A stretch of DNA of 64,000 bases, taken from Tyto alba (Eukaryota > Chordata > Aves > Strigiformes > Tytonidae). Shown piece by piece: positions 25,075-35,400 of the stretch (position 1 is its first letter; the number at the start of each line of letters is the position of its first letter). Under the pieces are notes generated by a model, which was given only the letters and a program-made list of their open reading frames with translations, was not told the DNA's origin and made no database searches. The stretch lies in contig NW_024881316.1 in the NCBI RefSeq assembly GCF_018691265.1, positions 10,662,819-10,726,818 of the forward strand, written 5' to 3'. The translations under genes were made by a program, and so were the position numbers.

Positions 25075-26192
25075 CTGCAGAGACAAAGAACTCACGTCAA
25101 CACACGACCCCTCTTCCCTCAAGAAGTGCCTCCGGCAGCCCGCAGGCACACAGCCGGCCCCCCCGGCACTCCCCAAGCAACAGCACCGGAGACGCGGAGC
25201 TCCCCCATCCCAGCTACCCCCCCAGTCTTCCCTCACTCCTCCACTGGCACGGAGGGGCTGGCCGGCAGCTCCCAGCCGCCGCAGGGCGGGCAGCGGAGAC
25301 CCTCACCGCCGCCCCTCACCGCCGCCATGGGGCGCTGCGCCCCGCGCACGTCCCGCCTTGCGCGCGCGGCCGGGGTGGGGGGGTGGGGGTAAGGCGGGCG
25401 GCTGGCGCGCGGCCAGCAGGCTAAATCCGGCTGTTGCTGGGCGCAGCGGCGGGCGCCGATTGGTGGAGCCGAGCAGCCAATCGCCGCCCGCGCTTTCGCT
25501 CGTTACTTCCCTCCCCCCTTCTCCCCCCCCCCCCATCCCCGCCCCGTCCGAGCGGGCGTAACGGAAACTCTTCCCCCCCCCCCCGCGTCCGTCTGTCTGT
25601 CCACACGCAGGCGAGCCGGGGGGGGGGGGGGGGGTAGGGGGGAGGGGAAAGCCGCTCGCTGCTTCCCTCCGGCTGGGAAGCAAGCGGCCTCCCGGCTCCC
25701 AGACAGCGGCGTGAGTCCGGGGGGGTGGGGGATAAGAAGTGAGCAGAAGTAGCGGAGCCCCGTCTTTACCTCCTTCCTGAGGGGTTTGCTGGGTGCGGGT
25801 CTGGCGGGGGCGGGAGGCTCCTCCGGGGGGGCCGCGACCATGCCAGGGGCGGCTGGAACCGCGGGCGAGGGGTGAGCTCGAAGTTCGCCCGGGCCGTGCG
25901 TTCCCAGCGGAGCCCTCCTCTCCAGGCCGGCGCGGTGCTGTTGGTATTGTTGGTAGCGGCTGGGCAGGAGCCTCGCGGGGCCGGGACGGATCTTCCCCTT
26001 CTTCCGCCGGACTCTCTTCAGCGCGGGCCGAGCGCTGCCCCCCGGGCCCGCCAGGCAGCAGCTGGGCTGGTTCTCACAGTTGCTGTCCCCTCGCCTGAGG
26101 CGCTGGAGAAGAGCGGAGGGCAGCCGCCTGGGGTCTTCGGTGCCTGCCGAGATCCGAGACAGGAAGGGCGGCGGCACCGTGGTGGTGACCAT
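24634..26192 (-). CDS. PNRC1: proline-rich nuclear receptor coactivator 1, complete, two coding exons
   Basis: PNRC1 is a small nuclear/nucleolar protein. It binds nuclear receptors through an SH3-ligand-like motif plus an LxxLL box, and family members also recruit the decapping complex (DCP1A/DCP2). The spliced frame is 141 codons in exon 1 (26192-25770) and 146 plus stop in exon 2 (25074-24634), joined in phase 0, giving 287 residues; human has about 327. Visible landmarks are a basic stretch (RVRRKKGK, residues 60-67), [12 protein letters not shown] (76-87), KPLRKE at the exon junction, [11 protein letters not shown] (168-178), [20 protein letters not shown] (235-254) with the PxxP core continuing to KPPSHW, and a C-terminal HLKTLLK (278-284). 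The start chosen is the first in-frame ATG, in strong context (CCCACCATGG), with an in-frame stop upstream at 26330-26328. The frame is open above the ATG but contains no further ATG. Compared with mammals, the N-terminus is about 33 residues shorter. The gene is divergent from BORCS6. Confidence 0.95.
25075..25769 (-). other. PNRC1 intron 1
   Basis: 695 bases, GT (25769-25768) to AG (25076-25075), phase 0. On the plus strand it contains C12 runs at 25523-25534 and 25573-25584, a G17 run at 25618-25634 and a G4-like run GGGGTGGGGGGGTGGGGG at 25372-25389. The C12 and G17 runs flank about 33 bases and could pair as a hairpin. Confidence 0.88.
25770..26192 (-). CDS. PNRC1: PNRC1 coding exon 1
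   Basis: Encodes residues 1-141: [13 protein letters not shown] at the start, the basic patch, a proline/alanine-rich middle and KPLRKE at the end. The donor is GAG|GTAAAG at 25769. GC content is very high because the exon lies inside the CpG island. Confidence 0.92.
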
Positions 26193-26417
26193 GGTGGGAC
26201 GTGGGGACCCAGAGCTGTACCGAGGAAGAAGGGGGGTCAAGCCCAGGCGGGGACGAGGTGGTCGGGTCGGTGGGGAGTGTCCGCCCGGGCTTTGTAGGCT
26301 GAGATGGTGGCTGAAGCGGATCCGCTGCTAGGAGAACATGGCGGGGGAGTGAAAGGAGCAGCCAGCAGCGCCCCGGTGTTGTTACCCGAGCGGGGCACGC
26401 CCCCTTCCGCCTCTGCG

Positions 26418-26778
26418 CCAATCGCCGGGCGAGGATGGCGTGAGCGGCACGCCTTTCCACCGGGCGCCGCCAATCTCAGCGAAACGCCGGCCTCCCTGGC
26501 CCCGCCCCGGCCAATCAGAAGCGACACAAACACTCGAGGCCACGCCCGCTTCCGCAGGTCGCCCAATAGGGGCAGACACAAACAGCGGGCACGCCCCAGT
26601 CTCCGAGTCACGGGCCCGCAGTCAGAAGCGACGGGGCGGGGTGGGCGGGACTCCCTTGCGAGGGCCGCCGGCTAATCGGACGGCGCAGAAGCGGCCGTGT
26701 CCCCGCCCCCTGCGCGCCCAGCAGCCAATCGAAAGGGACGTAAACAGGCGGCGGTGCGCCCCCTGCTGGGAGGCGGCG
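26418..26778 (+). repeat. tandem promoter repeat with CCAAT boxes about every 52 bp
   Basis: CCAAT occurs at 26418, 26470, 26511, 26563 and 26725, with degenerate forms at about 26619 (CAGTCAGAAG) and 26672 (CTAATCGG). Spacings are 52, 41, 52, 56, 53 and 53. Several units share the sequence after the box: AGAAGCGACACAAACA (26516), GCAGACACAAACA (26572), AGAAGCGACG (26624) and GGGACGTAAACA (26735), each followed by a GC box. This is a diverged tandem array of a promoter module, expected to bind NF-Y and Sp-type factors. Confidence 0.7.
26756..26769 (-). promoter_or_regulatory. CTCF core motif
   Basis: GCGCCCCCTGCTGG on the plus strand reads CCAGCAGGGGGCGC on the minus strand and matches every position of the consensus core CCASYAGRKGGCRS. 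It lies 38 bases upstream of the BORCS6 start codon, at the end of the CCAAT array. It is a good candidate for CTCF binding at the boundary between the two divergent genes. Confidence 0.65.
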
Positions 26779-26807
26779 CGGCGGCCGGTACGCACGCCTC
26801 GCCCGCC

Positions 26808-27467
26808 ATGGAGGGACCGGCGCTGCGGCCCGCCGGGATCCCGGCGGCGGCGGCGGCGGCGGAGGAGGGACTCGGCCGCGAGGCGGCGGGGCGGAGGCGG
26901 GACGAGCGGAGCCTGGAGGCGCTGAGCCTGGCTGGCGGCGGGGCGGCGGCGGCCGGGCGGCAGTTGCCGGAAGGACGGCGGGCGACGCTGGCGAGCGCCT
27001 TGGAGCTGGAGGGGACGGTGCTGCGTGAGGGGCGCCTCACCCAGTTCGTCGCCAACAACCTGGAGCGGCGGATCCGGCTGAGCGGCGCCCCGCGGGGTGA
27101 GGCGGCGGCGGGGGGAGGCGGCGGCGGCGGCGGCGGCGGCGGCTCCTCCATCCCCGCCATCGACCCCGCGGCGCTGCAGGACGTGGTGGCCCTGGCCGGG
27201 CAGGTGGCGGCGCAGGTGGACGAGCTGCTGCGCAACGTGCACTGCGGGCTGCAGGCCCTGACGGCGCTCAGCGTCGGCTGCATCCAGACCTACCGCGACG
27301 GGGTGGAGAGCCTGGGCGAGGCGGCCGACCTCAGCATCCGCGCCATGTACGCGCTGGTGGCGCGCTGCGAGGAGCTGGACCGCGCCATGCAGCCCGTGCC
27401 CGCCTTGGCCAAGCGCATCCGCGACATGAAGGGCACGCTGGAGCGGCTGGAGGGGCTCTGCAAGTAA
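26808..27467 (+). CDS. BORCS6: BLOC-1-related complex subunit 6 (lyspersin), single exon
   Basis: BORCS6 is a subunit of BORC, the eight-subunit complex on the cytosolic face of lysosomes. BORC recruits ARL8 and so links lysosomes to kinesins for movement to the cell periphery. The frame gives 219 residues (human about 357). The N-terminus is low-complexity, with an Ala6 run (13-18). A conserved block follows at about 63-96: ATLASALELEGTVLREGRLT, then FVANNLERRIRLSGAP. An 11-glycine linker occupies 102-112. The C-terminal helical domain spans about 115-219, with ALSVGCIQTYRDGVESLGEA and the family's ending TLERLEGLCK. The ATG at 26808 has strong context (GCCCGCCATGG). The frame is open further upstream, but only from a GTG. 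The gene is intronless, as in mammals. Its position between PNRC1 and RNGTT differs from the human location on 17p13.1. Confidence 0.93.
   Translation: MEGPALRPAGIPAAAAAAEEGLGREAAGRRRDERSLEALSLAGGGAAAAGRQLPEGRRATLASALELEGTVLREGRLTQFVANNLERRIRLSGAPRGEAAAGGGGGGGGGGGSSIPAIDPAALQDVVALAGQVAAQVDELLRNVHCGLQALTALSVGCIQTYRDGVESLGEAADLSIRAMYALVARCEELDRAMQPVPALAKRIRDMKGTLERLEGLCK
27117..27143 (+). repeat. (GGC)9 trinucleotide repeat in BORCS6
   Basis: Nine GGC codons, preceded by GGG GGA, encode the 11-glycine linker between the conserved central block and the C-terminal domain. This linker replaces a proline-rich spacer in human BORCS6. The length is likely polymorphic but stays in frame. Confidence 0.9.
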
Positions 27468-29418
27468 CGCCGACCGGCCGAGGCCCCGCCGGGGCTGGAA
27501 GCCGGGGCCCCGCCGGCCCTCGGGCCGCTGCTCTCCCGGTGCGGTGGCCCCGCCAGCCGGGCCGACCACGGAGCCTCCGGCTCCCTGCCTGTGCGTCCTT
27601 CCCCGTCCCTCTCGGTGCCCCCCTCTACGCGACCCAGGGTGGCCGGTTCGCTGCTCTTAACCCGGAGCAAGAGAAATTTTTGCAGCCGGTTAAGGAAAAG
27701 GTCCCGGTTGAAATGGCGGGGAAAATGGCAGGTGGTGCTTTTTAGCTTTAGCTCCATTAAAGAATTTGGATTCCACATGCCTTACGCTTTCTATTTATTG
27801 AGGGCTAGGAAAAACTAACCAATCTCCAAAGCAAATATTCATTTTAATTTTGTTTTAACTAAATTTGAAATTGTCATGAATACTTGCTTGATGCTTGCAG
27901 GCGTACATGCTTACTTGTGGTTGACTTAGTGCCTGACTTCTGCTGTTACGGCAAATAAACACACAGAACCCTGCTGTCTTACAGGACACAGTTGTAAGAG
28001 AAGTTAAGAGGAAATTTAATATATATAGCAAAGACACTTGCTTTCTGAAAAGAATATCAAATCCATGGAATATAATTGGGATTCAGATAAGAAAAAAATA
28101 TATATGCAAAGTTCTAAATAAAAGCTTTCAGATAAAATATACTTTTCCTCTATTAGTCTCTACAGTTTTCATAGTGTAGAAGTTTAAATGGCAGCACTGT
28201 GAAATGATCCTGCAGTTTTGTTGCTTTTTTGTTTTCAATTGAGAAAATAATTAGATAAGGAACATGAATATGTGATGACATTACATGGGTGTATGACTGA
28301 CATGGGTACTTCGGGAGAATTTATTTGTGTAACATGAAGCTTTTGATATGCATCACTGTATGCAAAAGTGATTTTGCTGTATCAGTATTTCCTCTGAGGC
28401 CTGAGAGTAGCCAGATTCTCTGCTCGCTATGGCTCCTATGCAACTAGCCTCTTAGATGATGCTCTTAGCAATCTGTTTAGGTCACAAATGCCCTTGTAAC
28501 AAGATTTCTGCAGAGAAATGATCACTGTGATCTTACGTATGTGTAATGGTGCTTTTGCCGACCAGTGGCTCCTAAAAACCTTGGAGCAAAGGTAGCCAGA
28601 AATACTACGCAAGTCCTGTAACTTTGGGTTAAAAAGAGCAGATAGTGCAGCTGCTACCTCACCATAATCTAATTAAAAACACTGAATGAGGGGCAGAAGC
28701 TGTCTCATACTGTGCTTCTGCGTGTAGATAATACTGAATTGTAACAAAATAATTTGTTTTTATGCCACCCTGGTTTGCATAATGCCAGTCTCTGGTCTAT
28801 TTTGGGCTTCTCAACATGGCCCTGTCTTTCCCTCAGCACAGGGATTTATTTTACCTGTGGCCTTCCAGCCCAAGAAATGGGGGAAGGCTGGAAGTGCACT
28901 GTGACAACGTTTTCGTGGTCACAGCTCTTGTGGTACTGTCTTCTGGGGAATGGCTGGAGCTCCAAAAAGGGACCAGAGAGGCTAGTGGAGAGAAAAAGGA
29001 GAACTTAACTGCCCCTGCCCTTGGGCCTAGAAGACACTGAAGGTTTCTAACACCACGGCAACAGCTGTACTCAATAGTTCTGGGATGTTATTCTTGGGAA
29101 AGTTTGAACTTGTCTATCATGGAGATGCAGTAGTTTCACTGAGACTGTTTTGTATGTGTCAAGAGTGAAAACCAAAGTTTGATCTTGCTTAACTTGTGTG
29201 TACTGTTAAAATGTACAGGAAAGACCTGCGAGCTTATTTGTATAGCCACTGTGTACAGCTAATGCTTTACTCATACAGGCTGAGGTGAAGCCTTTAAAGC
29301 ATATGCGTTTCAGTACGCTATTGGTTTTTGATAGCATTTCATTTGCAGTCACCTACGTTCAATGCTAATTCCCTGCTAAAATTGTCAAGTCTGTAGAATA
29401 AAATTATTACTTTTATGT
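27468..29418 (+). other. BORCS6 3' region with candidate poly(A) sites
   Basis: After the stop, GC content drops quickly. Possible plus-strand poly(A) signals are ATTAAA at 27756-27761, AATAAA at 27954-27959, AATAAA at 28117-28122 and AATAAA at 29397-29402. The last is followed by a T/GT-rich stretch (TTTTATGTTTTTAATTGTTAGTG...GTTGTTG), which makes it the best-formed site. The first would give a 3' UTR of about 0.3 kb, the last about 1.95 kb. No other gene is seen here. Confidence 0.45.
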
Positions 29419-29450
29419 TTTTAATTGTTAGTGATTAGTTGTTGTTGAAG
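29397..29450 (+). terminator. candidate distal poly(A) site
   Basis: AATAAA at 29397 with a GT-rich downstream element within 50 bases. It is plausibly the long-form BORCS6 3' end, or the end of an unannotated transcript. Confidence 0.4.
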
Positions 29451-32400
29451 TGTTTAACTTCTTAATTATTGCTTTTCTTATTTGGTAAAATAATTTGAAA
29501 GCTAATTTAAACTCCGTTCCTGCATCTGCACAGAGACCCATTAATGTGATTGCAGAGCTGGTTTCAGTCTGGGTCCTCAGGCAGTAATTTTTGACAGTGA
29601 TGTCATTCATGTGATGAAAAAGGGATGACTAGTGAATTACAAGCACGAAGGAAGCAGTAATTACACTGTTTGGGCTTGGTTTTTAATATCTGTCTGAAAG
29701 CTTCAGCTCATTTGAAGGGCAGACTTCACTGAGCTCGGTGAAGTGGCTCCTGTTCCCAGGCGTCTGCCTTCTACGTTTGCTGTCCCAAAGGATGGGAGCC
29801 TGTTCTGTGCCACCACAGCTGATTCCGACACGTTATCGCGTAGCTGCTGTGGTTTCCAGCCTCCCCCCCCCGCGTTCCGTACCGGCTTCCATTGCTGCAG
29901 GAATGGTGGCACTTGCCCGGGGCTGTGTCAGCGCAGCCCTGGTGCCAGCCCTGACCTGGAATTCCCATGGGAACTGCCAGGGAGCTGCGTGCAGCTCAGT
30001 ACCTTCCGGTGAACCCGGTCCTCCTGCAGCCAGAGACTTTTGTACTGCCTTTTTATCCTAGTCCAGGCTTTATTGGACATATTCTATGTTAATTCTGGCA
30101 CTTCCTACTTTTGGATGTCGAGCGTGAAAGCTTTCAGGTTCTTTTAGCCTTTTTTGCTTAACCTATCAGTGAGCAAAGTTAAAACCGTGTTTGGGTTTTC
30201 CAAGACCTTCAAATGGGTTTGCATGTATTTTCTTGCTTAGTCGCTCAGCATTACAGTTGGTTTTGTTTTCCTTTCCTCATCAGCTGCCAAGTGACCTTCC
30301 ATTGTAACAAGACAGGCAAGGGCAAAGAAGAAAACTAACAAAATAAAACGACATGCAGAGCACTAAGCAAAGCCAGATATAGAATTAGCTGTATGCTAGG
30401 AATGACTTCCCTGCTCTGATAACCACCAGTGACTGTTAGGAATGGGCTACTCCGTTAGGAATAAGGTTAGTTTGATAATTTTTTTTTTTTTTCTTCAGGA
30501 CAAGTGTCAGATCTGACTATGTAAATCCTTTTTCCAATGAGGGTATGGTTGGTTCTGCTTCATCCAGGGCTTTTTCTTCCTTCCTTTCTTCTCTCCTTCG
30601 TGAGCTTTTATATTCCCTGACTCTGAACTGAGTCCATATCCATGCTATTTAAAGGAGCTTTACCAGATACAACCTTATTACAGCTGAAAAAGGCAACCAG
30701 TTACCCAAAGCAGGAATGAACATCACTGACATTTCACCTTTAAGGCTTTTTTTCAGTGTTACTTAATTGCATCGGGTATTCTGTGAATAAATATATCAGC
30801 TTTCTGTGTGTCTTGCTGCCAGCCAGACACTAAAATACGTAAGTCTTTTGGCTAGAATGTCCAGGTTTATGGTGGTACTTACTCCCCTGAGTAAGGGCTT
30901 GATCAAGTTACTAGCATGAGGGACAGCATGTGAGTTGATCCAAGAACATACCCCTCAGCATTAAAGATTCAGCTATTCGGAAATGGTTTCAAATAGCATG
31001 GCTGTACTGTCAGAAGAGAACAAACTTAATTTTAAAGTTTCAAAATTATCGGCGGCTTTCCAGAGGAATTAGTAGATCAGCTCTTGTAGCAAGCTGTGTT
31101 AGCTGAAATGGAGAGGTCTTTAAGATCAAGGCCTCTTGCAACAGATGTCATCCAACATAAGGCAGGTTCTTGCTGTCAGGTGCCATGCTACCTTGGCCTA
31201 ATCCCTTTAAAAGATCAGCAGATCATGTATGTTGCTGTCACAACCTGCTTTTATTGCTAGGAAATCGCTTTGAGAAAAGGACATTCCTATAAAAATCATG
31301 AAGAGTCCTGTTAGTACATTTTTGTGAATATTATCTCTGCTTTTGCCCCCCCCACCCCCTGGCCCCATCCAGGAAAGATATCCTGGATCCTCCTGCCGTG
31401 CATGTAAAAGCAGACATGGAAGAGAGAGAGATTCGTGACATTTCTCCTTTAGAAAGCTTGACACAGTTATTGCATCAGATGCCGGAACTGAAACTCGGCT
31501 GGGTTTCGCATTTGCTGCTCCAGCTTGGTGCCTGGGGAAAGCTTTCGTCATCGCTATTCTCTGCTGTTCAAAGATCCAGAAATGGAGACATGATCAATGG
31601 ACTTGGGCCCTGAGCTTCCACCTCAGAAGTTGAGATCCTCCTGCCCCTGTTATGACAGTCATAGCATTATGACCTTTTCTTGTAACAGGAAAAAATGATA
31701 AATAATCAAAATTTCAAACTTTCCTGCAGTTTTGGTTCCCTCCTATTATTTATACACATTAGAAGCAACGCAAATTACAACCCAAAATAAAAACCCATAA
31801 CCCTACTCCTGCCAAAGACTGCTAATTGATCCTCTTCCCAAATCTGAGAGGATGTGAATAGGTTTGGGCACTTCATAAATAATAAGAGTTACTGGCAGTC
31901 AAGGATAACGTGCTTGAAATGGCTCTCGCAGCAGTGTTGAATCCTGATGAGACTTAAGAGAACCTGAGTTTAAAGAAAATAAAATGCTACATTTTAATTA
32001 TAATATTGATAGGGTTGGAGGTGCAGTGGTATACACACCACTTGCAAAACTGGCATCTGTTTGCTAGCAGGGTTGGACTGCTGTGTACCTCAGTCAGGAT
32101 GCAGCAATATTCATTAACTGGGATAGCAGAAAAGCAAGAGTTAAAATTATCTTGATTTTTTCCTAGATTGCAGCTAGAAAGTGCTGTCACTGTAATTGGT
32201 TCCAGAACTTGAGTTAATGTTGCTGTGATTAATTACTGTGAAGTACCTTTGTTGAAAGTTGATTTATTTCAGAGAAGGGCAGTAATTTATGTCAATATTT
32301 TTATTTTCATGAATGCTAATCAGAGAGGGAAGAAGCCTAGAATTTTGTCCAACACTGTATTTATTGTCTCAGTGTGACCAACAATGTTTTTTCTTGTTTT

Positions 32401-35400
32401 CTTTATGGACAGTGCTGGAAAATTTCCCAGCATTGAACTTGCTTGTAAGACAAAAGAGCCATGCTCACTGAGTTGTTAGGAAGCACTTTGTTAAGGACAG
32501 CTTCCTTGACTGGAAGTACATGTAAATGAAGGGGAAAAAATTCCACAAACTTGCCAGACAATAATTTATAATTTTACAGTGACATAATAATCCTGGGTAT
32601 CGGTTTTGTCACTGTGATCATTTGACTGCCCTCAGTAGCAGAAAATCCCCAAAATTCCAAGTTGAAATCTTCGCTTTCGAATAAATGAGCTTTCTTTCTG
32701 CAGCCTAATATCAGCAATGACATTTACCAGCCATTTTCATTCTAATGAGATTTTTCTTGTCTGAACTTGAATTGTTGCCATTCAAGGAAATGCTAACCTG
32801 AAGATAAACTCCTTTAAAGTCAAAGTACCGTTTGACTTTGTTCCTCTTTCTGTTTTCACTGCCTACACAGTTTGTTTACTCGGTGGATTTTTTTTTTTTT
32901 TTTCCGGGCTGGGACTTTCCAGTGACGTGTTCTCAGCTGTAAGGAGAGGGGAGTTTCTCACTGCTGAGCAACACTGGGATTTTCCATTTTCCAAAACTTT
33001 TCCCGTGTGCCATTTATAGTTGATGATATGGATCTAGTTTGGTTTTGTTTCCTGCTTTCTTTAAAGAGATGTGCAACTACAAGTCTTTCAATTCTCCTGC
33101 TCCGACGTCATCAGCTTTCTTTTGTCTGCTGAGGGCAACTGCAAAGTTACAGCCGTGTCCCCCCTGCTTCACCATTTTCCATAGCCACCAGCTGTACTGC
33201 ATTTCCCCTGGCACAACCTTCTTCCAGACCTCCTCAGTTGTCAGTGTTACTATTTGATCCCACCTATCTTCTGTCTTCAGTTGCATGACTTAGTACATTA
33301 GTGTTGTTATCATACTACCAAGGCACCAACCTTCTTACTGATCTCAGTTATGTCCTCTTTCAGCTGCCCTTGTTGTTTTTCATTCTTATTCTGCCTCAAA
33401 TTCAAAATAGTTACCTGCAAGTCCTGGCCGAGGCTAGCTTCTGCTGCCTACCTGGCTTATTCTCTTTTGATGTCAACCATTTCTTTATCCTTTATAACAT
33501 CTCAGTAAATTACCTTATGCTCTCTGTTGCTATGACTTCCTTGCTGCTGTTTTCTGCAATGCTCCTTGTATCCAGAATACCCACCACCTCTTGTCTTGTT
33601 TTTAAATCAACCCTTGGGAGTAGGCAAGTCAGAAACTACACAGATAGTAGATTTCTACTTATTATACTAAACAGAAGACATTACAAAAAAAAAACAACAA
33701 ACATCTGTATCAGAGGATAGCAAGGTCTTGTTATTTGGTTCTGATCTATTTTAATAATATGCCAAAAAATGCAAACTACTTGTGAAATAATACTAGTATA
33801 ACTGTGTGTGTGTTGTGATGTATCTGGTAAGAGATGGGAAGATTAATCCCCTGCTTCTCACATAGGCTCTTGAGAATGGGATGATAGAATACCAAATACC
33901 ATGTGACAAGGTGAGGTGATGCAATATTTCTAAAATATGTGCAAGTCCCCCAATCAAACTATGTCGTTTTTCCTTTTAATCACAGAAAGTTTGAGTAAAT
34001 ACTGGAGTAAGGCTACTGCTAAATGGAATTCCGGTCTCCCTGCCTTCCTTCTGGCATGTACACACACAGGGCTCTCACTGACTTTATGAAGAGCTGTATA
34101 TATGCATGTGGAAGTTATGAAACTTAATAGGATGTATTAATTACTTGCAACAAACCTTGGAAAAAAACAGTGTGAAAGAAGGATGGGCTTGAATATTAGG
34201 AGTACAGGGTATGCCAAACTAGTTCCTCCCATTTGTTCACCAAGATTTACATGTACATATTTTAGTATGGCAAATAAATTCCTTTTTAATAAGATTATTC
34301 TCCCCTTACTGTCAGTGATGCACCATCAATGGACAAGTGCAAGTCATAACCAAAGGACTAATTCTACATAAGTGTTAAAATGTCTGTTTTAAAACAAAAA
34401 TTAATGTTGGGCTGTACAGAGTTGAATAGCTAGAAAAAGTAAAAAGTTGTTAAAATTCAAGTTTTAATAATGGTCAACTAGGCAGTTCTTAATAACTGTG
34501 TACAACCTTTTTATTAAAATACCTATCAGCAAAGATTGCAAAGACTTCAGTCCAACAAAACACCAGGGTCTGTTTCTTACACTTTAACTGAACCATAAAT
34601 AAGTGAGGTAACTGATTTGGATTTTCAGTAAAGTAGGAGTCATGGAACATGTTTCCCCTGTGTGTTAATATAAACCAGAAAAATTGTGTAACTTGTTGAT
34701 GACTACTGGATTTTACGTAGCACTGTAGAAATTTTTGGTTGCAGCATTCATTCATCAGCATTTATAGTTGTGAAATCACATGCACATAGTCGTTGTCCCT
34801 GATTATTTCTGAGTTACGCTTTGAGATAGGGATGAATGCTTTGTCTCAGAAATAGTTTGCTTTCACAAACAGACAAAGACTAAGACAAAACTATATTTGT
34901 TTCTCTACAAATCTGTAAGTAAGACTTTGATTTGAGTATCTTGCTGATAGCCATTTCCATAATACTTTGAAAACAACAGTTTCCTGGTTGAACATAGGCA
35001 ATCAACTTCTTGTTACGCAATGTACTTTCAGCAATATGACTTGTTACTGCTGCCTGCTAGATAGCATATCTTTACCATTATGTATTACTTCTGTAAAAAG
35101 GCAGATGGATGATGCAAACGCAGGGGAGTCATATCAAGAGGCTTCTCATGTACACTTTTTTGATTAGGATTTTTTTCTTTTGATCCCTTTTCAGTTCTTA
35201 ATAGTTCCCTCGGAGAATGCCACAACCGAGCCCTTTTTTCCATTCCCTGCTTTTGTCAGTGGATCTTTTTTCTAGGTTGCACTGCTGTTTTAAACTACCT
35301 CTAGGAAAGTCAATCAACAAAAATACTTTGTGCGTACATCATTTTGGCAGTCAGTGGGCTAATAGGCTGAAATACTTGTATTTTGGAAACTTCTTCAGTA

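Larger units (their letters stand above)
26193..26807. promoter_or_regulatory. divergent PNRC1/BORCS6 promoter
   Basis: Only 615 bases separate the two start codons, which point away from each other. The interval has no TATA box at a sensible place but has many CCAAT boxes and GC boxes (CCCGCCCC at 26500, GGGGCGGGG at 26632, CCCCGCCCCC at 26701). This is the usual architecture of a housekeeping bidirectional promoter. Transcription start sites cannot be placed from sequence alone. Confidence 0.75.
25180..27560. other. CpG island over PNRC1 5' half and BORCS6
   Basis: GC- and CpG-dense sequence covers the PNRC1 intron and first exon, the divergent promoter and all of BORCS6. Both flanks fall abruptly to AT-rich DNA (below about 25.1 kb and above about 27.65 kb). 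Edges are judged by eye. The island is typical of a constitutively active bidirectional promoter. Confidence 0.85.

Noticed and set aside
25503..25769. Continuation of the PNRC1 exon 1 frame into the intron (minus strand)
   Set aside because: The frame stays open past the consensus donor by chance in GC-rich DNA. Family alignment requires the junction [14 protein letters not shown].
26193..26240. PNRC1 start at 26240
   Set aside because: The codon there is TTG, not ATG. The first in-frame ATG is at 26192, in strong context. Kept only as a possible non-AUG extension.
26697..26807. BORCS6 start upstream at 26697
   Set aside because: That frame opens with GTG. The ATG at 26808 has a strong Kozak context and matches family expectation.
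26622..27569. Long open frames antisense to BORCS6 (up to 315 codons)
   Set aside because: They are shadows caused by GC-rich codon usage on the sense strand. They are repetitive and have no family motifs.
33301..33720. 139-codon hydrophobic open frame
   Set aside because: T-rich DNA naturally yields hydrophobic frames. It starts with GTG and has no family similarity.
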